Positions 58,518 to 64,000 of a stretch of DNA of 64,000 bases are shown here, piece by piece. This DNA comes from CAWGET01 sp963821715. Its GTDB lineage: Bacteria; Bacteroidota; Ignavibacteria; Ignavibacteriales; Melioribacteraceae. A model generated the notes under the pieces. It made no database searches. It was given only the letters and a program-made list of their open reading frames with translations, and was not told the DNA's origin. Positions within the stretch are counted from its first letter, which is position 1, and every line of letters starts with the position of its first letter. Location of the stretch: the NCBI GenBank assembly GCA_963821715.1, contig CAWGET010000001.1:540235-604234 (forward strand). The letters are read 5' to 3'. The position numbers and the translations under genes were made by a program.

Positions 58518-60407
58518 ACATATTCCATTATTCTCAATGTTTAATTTTTTACAACGTTCTTTTCCCCCCGATAAAATGCATCGGGGCAGGCTTGACCCTC
58601 CTGCGGCGGACAGGAAGAAAAGAACCAAAAGTTCCCCGCCTGCCTGCTGCAGGCAGGATAAAAAACAGTCGGGACAGGCAAGACTGAAAAATATCGGACG
58701 CTAAAAATTTATTCCGTTCCGCCGCGGAAAATAAACTCGATCAGATACGATCTCAGACAGACCTGCTTGCACAGGCAAGTTTTCCTGAAACAGCGGAACT
58801 TCATAAATTTTCTTTACGCTGATATTTTTATGTCGGAAGGAAAAACTACTGCCGTCATTCCGGCGAGTCAACGGTAATCAAATTAATCCGCTACTTTAGA
58901 GAGGGCTTAATCCCGACTTGACGGGAGGTTGGGGGTGTTAAGCACGTAAACACGTTAGTTTAGCCGCAATCATGAAGCATAACTAGCTTAGAGAATGTGT
59001 GAAGGATCTCACTAAAAAGAGTCCCATCTTGAGAGGGCTTGTCCGATTAGCGCGAGGTTAGTGGTGTATTATGTAGCGATAAATCGTGAGCAGTAAGAAT
59101 CAATAAGTGATATCTATCTGATTCATTTGGGATTTGATGATTTAATACAAGCAAAGTAAAAGTTAAGTATTTGAGTAACAGTTCTCAGCCTTTAGGCTGG
59201 AGAAACTGATGCCTGCGAAAGCAAACACATGCTATAGCTCATTAATTTGACGTTTCTTCTCCGAGCATCGGGAAATCAAAATTCAAAACTAAAACTTTAC
59301 TACGTTCTTTTCTCTTGATAGAAAAGAACCAAAAGATCAAGGCTGCAAAAAAATCATCTGCAATTTACTTCATTCCGCTAAAGTGAATCCAGTTCGTTCC
59401 TTCGGAACTCTTACAGGATTCCCTTCTTAACGCTCCATTCCATAAATTACTTTTCGATGATTTTTTTAATGCCAATAGGAAAAGCGTTTGGCAGTAAGCA
59501 GTAAACGGTAAAAAAAATCCCCTCTTGAGAGGGCTTGTCCCGACTTGGCGGGAGGTTGGGGTGTGTTGATGAAGAGATAAATCGTGAGCAGTAAGTATCA
59601 AAAGTGATATCTCTCTGCTTCATTTGGGATTTAACGATTTCATACAAACCTTGTATCATAAATTAATTATTTTATTAACTCCAGCCTTTAGGCTGGAGAA
59701 AACAGAGCCTGCAAATCAAAACGGGCTTTAGCCCAATTAATTTTTCTGAATGTTCTTTTCTTCTCCGATTGCATCGGGAAATCAAATATTCAAAAAAAAC
59801 TTTACTACGTTCTTTTCTCCCCGATAAAATGCATCGGGACAGGCTTGACCCTCCTGCGGCGGACAGGAAGAAAAGAACCAAAAGTTCCCCGCCTGCCTGC
59901 TGCAGGCAGGATAAAAAACAGTCGGGACAGGCAAGACTGAAAAATATCGGACGCTAAAAATTCATTCCGTTCTGCCGCGGAAAAATAAACTCGATCTAAA
60001 AATCAGATCTCAGACAGACCTGCTTGCACAGGCAAGTTTTCCTGAAACAGCATAACTTCATAAATTTTCTTTACGCTGATATTTTTAGGTCGGAAATAAA
60101 GGTCGTAAAGCATAAGTTTTAAAGAGCAATCCGAATCAACAAAAAAAATCCCCTCTTGAGAGGGCTTGTCCCGACTTGGCGGGAGGTTGGGGGTGTGTTT
60201 AATGAATAATCTCACCTCTTCTAAAAGGAGATACTTCCCTTCGCTCGCGCTCGTTCAGGATGACGTTTCTATTTAGGCAGGAATACTGTGCAACTTCGCT
60301 TACGCTCGTTCAGGATGACGTTTAGAGGATCGACGCGAAATCATTTTCTTATCATCAATTTAAATAAAAAAAGCCCTCCATTCTTGGCAAATAGAGGGCA
60401 GTATCAA
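58518..60407. other. Repeat-filled intergenic region with decayed repeat copies
   Basis: About 1.9 kb without a supported gene. R3 starts near 58637 and 59889; R2 lies at 58759-58791 and 60016-60048. R1 occurs four times: degenerate at about 58900-58939 and 59015-59070, intact at 59509-59567 and 60140-60199. Between 58840 and 59340 the repeats carry many substitutions, unlike the clean copies around them. Confidence 0.7.
60372..60399 (-). terminator. Rho-independent terminator of the DUF6266-like gene, copy B
   Basis: Same stem (GCCCTCCA with TAGAGGGC) and U run as in copy A, nine bases past the stop codon. Confidence 0.85.
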
Positions 60408-61088
60408 TCAGACTAAAAAAGTATTCGAAAAGTTTACAGCTACATTATCTTCATCAAATGTAAGCAATATTAAAAATCCTTTTCGATTTTGATAGTTGTT
60501 GTAAATCAGCTGCTGCTGACTTGAATAAGTGTTATTGAAAGTTAAAGCCGTATCAAGAATAAGATCCTGTTTTTCCGAAACTGATGTAATAAAAGCATTC
60601 TTTTCCATCGCTTCGTCTAAAGGATTGTTTAGATAGAGTACCGATACCAACTGTACCTTCTTCTCGATTACCGGATCAACATCGGTTATGTTTCCTATTG
60701 CCGCTATTTCCGCGGAGATACCTGTTTCGGCAATATTCACACTTGTCGCGTTAATTCCAAACCCGACTTCCGGCGTTAATTTTACCAAGTCCGATAAATT
60801 GTTCTCTTCTACGCAGGGATAATTTATCTTGATCATATAATTAAACGCCGATAAATTAACGGGAGAATAAATCTTCCATATGTTTACAAGATCTGCATCC
60901 GCGTATATCGCTTTTGATAATTGGGCGCATAATTTGAAGAATCTCATCCTCCGCAATTGAGCGGGACTTGAGGCTATTGGCGTTTTCGGACTCATAGAGA
61001 TATAGTTTTTACCGTTTCTTTGACGAAAAACAATATCGCCTAATTGTCCTGTTACTTTACCAAGCACTGATTTATTTAGCGTTGCCAT
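60408..61088 (-). CDS. DUF6266-like protein of unknown function, copy B
   Basis: 226 residues, the same as copy A apart from Ile for Thr in the AAIGN(I/T)TDVDP segment. Ribosome binding site, leader and terminator are also conserved. The near-perfect conservation contrasts with the divergent sigma-like gene on the other side of the control region. This implies recent copying or gene conversion of this half of the module. Confidence 0.7.
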   Translation of the reverse strand: MATLNKSVLGKVTGQLGDIVFRQRNGKNYISMSPKTPIASSPAQLRRMRFFKLCAQLSKAIYADADLVNIWKIYSPVNLSAFNYMIKINYPCVEENNLSDLVKLTPEVGFGINATSVNIAETGISAEIAAIGNITDVDPVIEKKVQLVSVLYLNNPLDEAMEKNAFITSVSEKQDLILDTALTFNNTYSSQQQLIYNNYQNRKGFLILLTFDEDNVAVNFSNTFLV

Positions 61089-61501
61089 GGTTATACTTCC
61101 TTTATTTTTTTAAGAAATTCATTTTTAAATAAATAGTTAAAAAGCCGTTTTATATTAAGGAGGGCGCCGATCCCTTATATAAAATTTACCCTTTACGTCA
61201 TGACCTGCAGATACGAAGGATAAGCGAAGGATAAGACCTCCGGTAGAATACATCATTTGCTTTCCTCTAAATTTAATTTTACATCTATAGCTTTAAATAC
61301 TCTGATTGATTATTTTTTTGTATACACATTCACGTTTCCAAAATGAATAAAAAATAGAGTATTTAAAATGATAAGCTCACCTGGAAAAGAATCCGGAGTA
61401 GAATAAATTTTATGATTCTAAATAAAATGATGAAATACAAAAACCTTCTAAAAAAGAGTATATATAAGTAGAACTTTTATTCAACAAAAGAGAAAGGCGG
61501 A
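61089..61501. promoter_or_regulatory. Divergent control region of module B with a 12-base inverted repeat
   Basis: TTTAAATACTCT at 61292-61303 and its exact reverse complement AGAGTATTTAAA at 61356-61367 are 52 bases apart. A third, weaker version, AGAGTATATATAAGTAGAAC at 61455-61474, lies 27 bases before the ATG and may overlap the promoter. GAGAAAGGCGG at 61490-61500 is the ribosome binding site. The left 178 bases are shared with module A. Confidence 0.55.
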
Positions 61502-62119
61502 ATGAATTCCCATGAAATCGAGTTAAAGGAAAAAAGAATCAATTTCTTCCAAGAGTTATTGGAAAGAGAACCGCAAAGGTACCGGAAATGGACCACTATG
61601 GCGCATAAACTTATTCGAGTTATGAGAAAATCCGGTACTGCAAGGCATATTGAAGCGGATGATATGGTATCCCAAATAATTGAAAAAATAATCAACGGAA
61701 AAAGGTATTGGGATATGGATAAAGTCAATTTAGACGTTTTCATCTATCATTGCTTAAGAAGCGAAATCTCAAATCTTCTGAAGAAAGAAGAGAAAATGCC
61801 TGTTTCTTACAGGCTTTCCTGCGATTATCAAGCGGACGAGGAGGATTATCATATCGATAAAAATCATAATCTTCCACTGGAAAGTATTTTAAGGGAACAA
61901 GATTATACAGAACTAACACGTCTATGTTTTTCCAAATTGGAAAAGGAAGGGGAAATTGAATGCTATTTTGTTCTGGAAGAGACGCTTAAAGGAGGAAGTG
62001 CTGAAGAAACCGCCAAAGCTTTGAATATGTCCGTTAACAGGATCTACGAGCTTCGGAGGAGAATCAAGATGAAACTTCAGATACCTATCGCTGAATATTT
62101 TGACAGAAACATTTCTTGA
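61502..62119 (+). CDS. Sigma-70/ECF-like factor, copy B (intact)
   Basis: 205 residues. A region 2-like domain covers about 35-100 (IEADDMVSQIIEKIINGKRYW, then FIYHCLRSEISNLLKKE). A region 4-like helix-turn-helix lies at about 160-192 (SAEETAKALNMSVNRIYEL, then RRRIKMKL). It probably directs RNA polymerase to specific promoters, perhaps its own, but it is distant from well-known sigma factors and other DNA-binding roles are possible. It is only weakly similar to copy A, roughly a quarter to a third of positions by eye. Confidence 0.75.
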   Translation: MNSHEIELKEKRINFFQELLEREPQRYRKWTTMAHKLIRVMRKSGTARHIEADDMVSQIIEKIINGKRYWDMDKVNLDVFIYHCLRSEISNLLKKEEKMPVSYRLSCDYQADEEDYHIDKNHNLPLESILREQDYTELTRLCFSKLEKEGEIECYFVLEETLKGGSAEETAKALNMSVNRIYELRRRIKMKLQIPIAEYFDRNIS

Positions 62120-62167
62120 ATACTGCTGCGTAAAAAAAAGTTTATAAAAAAAATGAATGGAGGCGTT

Positions 62168-62539
62168 ATGAGCGATTTATCAAAAAATCAGCTTATGGAT
62201 CTATATTTAAATCCCCAGGATGATACCGATGAAAGCATAGAAGAATATCTGGAATGGGCGGGAATAAACGAGGAAAAAATAATGGAAAAATTTCAAAAAT
62301 TATTGAAAAAGAAAAAAGCCGAAATTAAACTGGAAAAAGGGAAAGAAATCAAAAACACTTATGATGAATTTTATAATAGAGTTAAAAACGGAGAATTGTT
62401 TCTGCCGCAAAACGAACCCGAGCTTGTTTACGCGCACAGAAAATTAGATGAGAACGAAGGAAAGGATTATGAAGCACTTCTTTCAGACGCGGAGAAAATT
62501 TTGATACTTACTTTTTTACAAAAGCAAACGGATAAATAA
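62168..62539 (+). CDS. Small acidic helical protein between sigma-like and ImmA genes, copy B
   Basis: 123 residues from the ATG at 62168, chosen because GGAGG lies at 62159-62163; an in-frame ATG at 62153 would place that site inside the gene. It begins MSDLSKNQLMDLYLNPQDD and has LEKGKEIKN and a QNEPELVYAHRKL-like middle. Length equals that of copy A, and charged and hydrophobic positions are conserved. No known domain. Confidence 0.65.
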   Translation: MSDLSKNQLMDLYLNPQDDTDESIEEYLEWAGINEEKIMEKFQKLLKKKKAEIKLEKGKEIKNTYDEFYNRVKNGELFLPQNEPELVYAHRKLDENEGKDYEALLSDAEKILILTFLQKQTDK

Positions 62540-62618
62540 AAATTAAAAGTACTAAAAATTTATAGAGAAACAGAACTAAAGGTTAATATCGATCATTTTT
62601 TTGGGAGGGAAATAAATA

Positions 62619-63396
62619 GTGCTCGCTAAAGCAAACGCAAGGAAACTGCTAGACGATTATTGCTTCGAAAAACCGGAAGAGCATTCGATAGAAGAAATTG
62701 CGAACGCTGAAGGGCTGATCGTTCAGGAAGAAGGTATGACAAACGCTTTGGGAAGGATTTCTTTTAATGAGAGTACCGGTGTAATAACAATAAAAAAAGA
62801 GATAAAAGAACTGACGCAGAAGCGGTTTGTGATTGCCCATGAAATGGGGCATTTTTTTAATGAAAGAGGAGCAGGTATAAAGACAAATTTTGACAATTTA
62901 ACAAATTTCTATTCCGTTGGGGGACGGGAAAGAGCGGCTAACGAATTTGCAGCCGAATTTTTAATGAAGAGTGAATGGTTCACCGATTTTACAAAAGGGA
63001 AAAAGTTAAATATTGATCTGCTTAAAGAAACGGCTTCATATTTCGGTGTATCCCTTTCTGCCGCGGCTTTAAGGTATGCCGAGATCGGACAGTCTCCCAT
63101 GGCTGTAATAATGAGCAGAAAACGGAATTGTGCAGTGGAGTCGCATAAATAAATATTTCCCGTTTACCTGGATCCCAAACGGATACAAAGTAAATTCAAA
63201 TTCTTATGCCTTCGATATTTTCAAAAAAAGGGGGAAAGGGGAGAGCCAGTCAATTATTCATGATGAACCTGAGGAGGTTTTAGCCGACGCCTGGTTTTGG
63301 GAGGATTATAATTTAAAAAAAGATTTTTATATGATTGAACAAAATTTTTACATGCCCGGATATGATTCTATTATGACTATTTTATGGGAAATATAG
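62619..63396 (+). pseudogene. ImmA/IrrE-family zinc metallopeptidase, copy B, one frameshift
   Basis: The frame opens with GTG at 62619 (MLAKANARKLLDDY). AHEMGHFFNE and AANEFAAEFLM carry the metal ligands. An extra G near 63118 (AGCAGAAAACGG against AGCAAAAACGG in copy A) shifts the frame after MAVIMS, and the rest continues to 63396 in the next frame. The metallopeptidase core lies before the break, so a shortened product of about 177 residues might still be made. The last part is nearly identical to copy A. Confidence 0.82.
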
Positions 63397-63780
63397 AAGC
63401 GCAAACTATTAGTCTGCGCTAATCTAAAGGAGAAGTTTCGGAATCTAATCTCAGCTCGTTTAGGATGACTGTTGGTTATTCTGGTCTTTAGCCCACTGCT
63501 TCAGCTGTGGGTAACCGGGAAACAAAGATAATTCTCAACCAATTTATTGGTTTATGATTCTTTTCTCCCGATGGTATTGGAGAATCCAGAGATTTTAGAG
63601 AACGATCTCAAACAGACCTGCTTGCACAGGCAAGTTTTCCTGAAACGTCTTTTCTTCTCCGATTGCATCGGGAAATCAAATATTCAAAAAAAGACTTTAC
63701 TACGTTCTTTTCCCCCCATAAAATGCATCGGGGCAAGCTTGACCCTCCTGCGGCGGACAGAAAAGAACCGAAAGATAAAA
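62832..63780. repeat. Large direct duplication, copy B (peptidase 3' part and downstream DNA)
   Basis: Partner of 55254-56200. Small deletions appear in the non-coding part, for example around 63485 and 63560. Confidence 0.85.
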
Positions 63781-64000
63781 GATTCCAGACTGCTCTGCGC
63801 TAATATACTTCATTCCGCTAAAGAATCCAGTTCGTTCACTTCGGAACTCTTACAGGATAGTTCCTTCTTAACGCTCACATTCCATAAATTATTTTCGGAT
63901 GATTTTTTTAATGCCAATAGGAAAAGCTGGTTGAAGCAGTAAGCATAATCATAAAAAAATCCCCTCTTGAGAGGGCTTGTCCCGACTTGGCGGGAGGTTG
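63397..64000. other. Repeat-rich region at the right end of the window
   Basis: No gene was supported. It holds a CAGCTGTGGGTAA element (near 63494), R2 (63613-63645), a decayed 583-base unit, and an R1 copy starting at 63952 that is cut by the window edge. The island therefore probably continues beyond 64 kb. Confidence 0.65.

Larger units (their letters stand above)
57375..58833. repeat. Large direct duplication, copy B (nucleotidyltransferase/HEPN segment)
   Basis: Partner of 50670-52128; see the offset and identity given there. Its left edge follows directly on the third, partial 583-base unit. Confidence 0.85.
59938..61266. repeat. Large direct duplication, copy B (DUF6266-like gene and its leader)
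   Basis: Partner of 52540-53865. The right edge is at 61266, about 235 bases before the sigma-like gene. Confidence 0.85.

Noticed and set aside
50404..64000. R1-R3 repeats as a CRISPR array
   Set aside because: Spacing is irregular, from hundreds to thousands of bases, the sequences between copies are themselves repeats or genes, and there are no cas genes.
50325..64000. Island as an insertion sequence or integrative element
   Set aside because: No transposase, integrase or tRNA-linked attachment site was found within the window; the element ends may lie beyond it.

Overview
The window looks like a chromosomal segment from a member of Ignavibacteria (Bacteroidota/Chlorobi group). The DNA is AT-rich. 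Two exported multiheme cytochromes end in the type IX secretion (T9SS) sorting domain typical of this lineage, with an NYPNPFNP motif and a C-terminal NKMLLLK. A C25-family sortase-like peptidase, a FadL-like outer-membrane protein and several Bacteroidota-type lipoproteins fit the same picture. No rRNA, tRNA, CRISPR array or transposase was recognised. All assignments come from reading the sequence and from family knowledge; no database search was run.

Layout. 1-3.2 kb: housekeeping genes (DksA/TraR-like zinc protein, lspA, an RluD-type pseudouridine synthase) and a lytic transglycosylase. 3.4-8.8 kb (minus strand): a likely operon of type III polyketide synthase, methyltransferase, flavoprotein and SDR, followed by an NAD(P)-binding protein and a YihY-type membrane protein; it resembles phenolic-lipid (srsABC-like) clusters. 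8.9-11.4 kb (minus): a tight stress-type operon of hemerythrin, a YqaE/Pmp3 peptide missed by long-ORF calling, a stress SDR and DNA topoisomerase IB. 11.6-17.2 kb (minus): an EamA transporter and two paralogous nine-heme cytochromes. 17.7-27.7 kb (plus): cysS, a small broken membrane protein, a lipoprotein/outer-membrane cluster, rsgA, and an envelope operon (TPR lipoprotein, DUF4292, EnvC-like peptidase). 27.7-50.3 kb: a long surface-glycan locus with two Wzx-like flippases, an O-antigen ligase/polymerase, many glycosyltransferases, methyltransferases and a WlbA-like sugar dehydrogenase. A very large PorU-like C25 peptidase lies inside it, and an MntA/HepT-type pair lies between two related glycosyltransferases.

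50.3-64 kb is an accessory island, about half non-coding and packed with short palindromic repeats. A composite unit of about 7 kb occurs twice in tandem. Each unit carries a nucleotidyltransferase/HEPN pair and a second module: a 226-residue DUF6266-like gene divergent from a sigma-like factor, a small unknown protein and an ImmA/IrrE-type metallopeptidase. The outer parts of the two units are almost identical at the DNA level, while the sigma-like gene, the small gene and the N-terminal part of the peptidase are strongly diverged. This constant-flank/variable-core sigma-protease module is the best candidate for an undescribed system.

A caution for the whole window: at least ten genes are interrupted by single-base frameshifts, nearly all of them apparent +1 insertions. 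They include an SDR, a cytochrome, the PorU-like gene, a GT9, two GT4s, the EnvC-like peptidase, one sigma-like copy and one ImmA copy. Residual assembly errors are at least as likely as real gene decay, so these entries should be read as broken in this sequence rather than as certainly broken in the organism.
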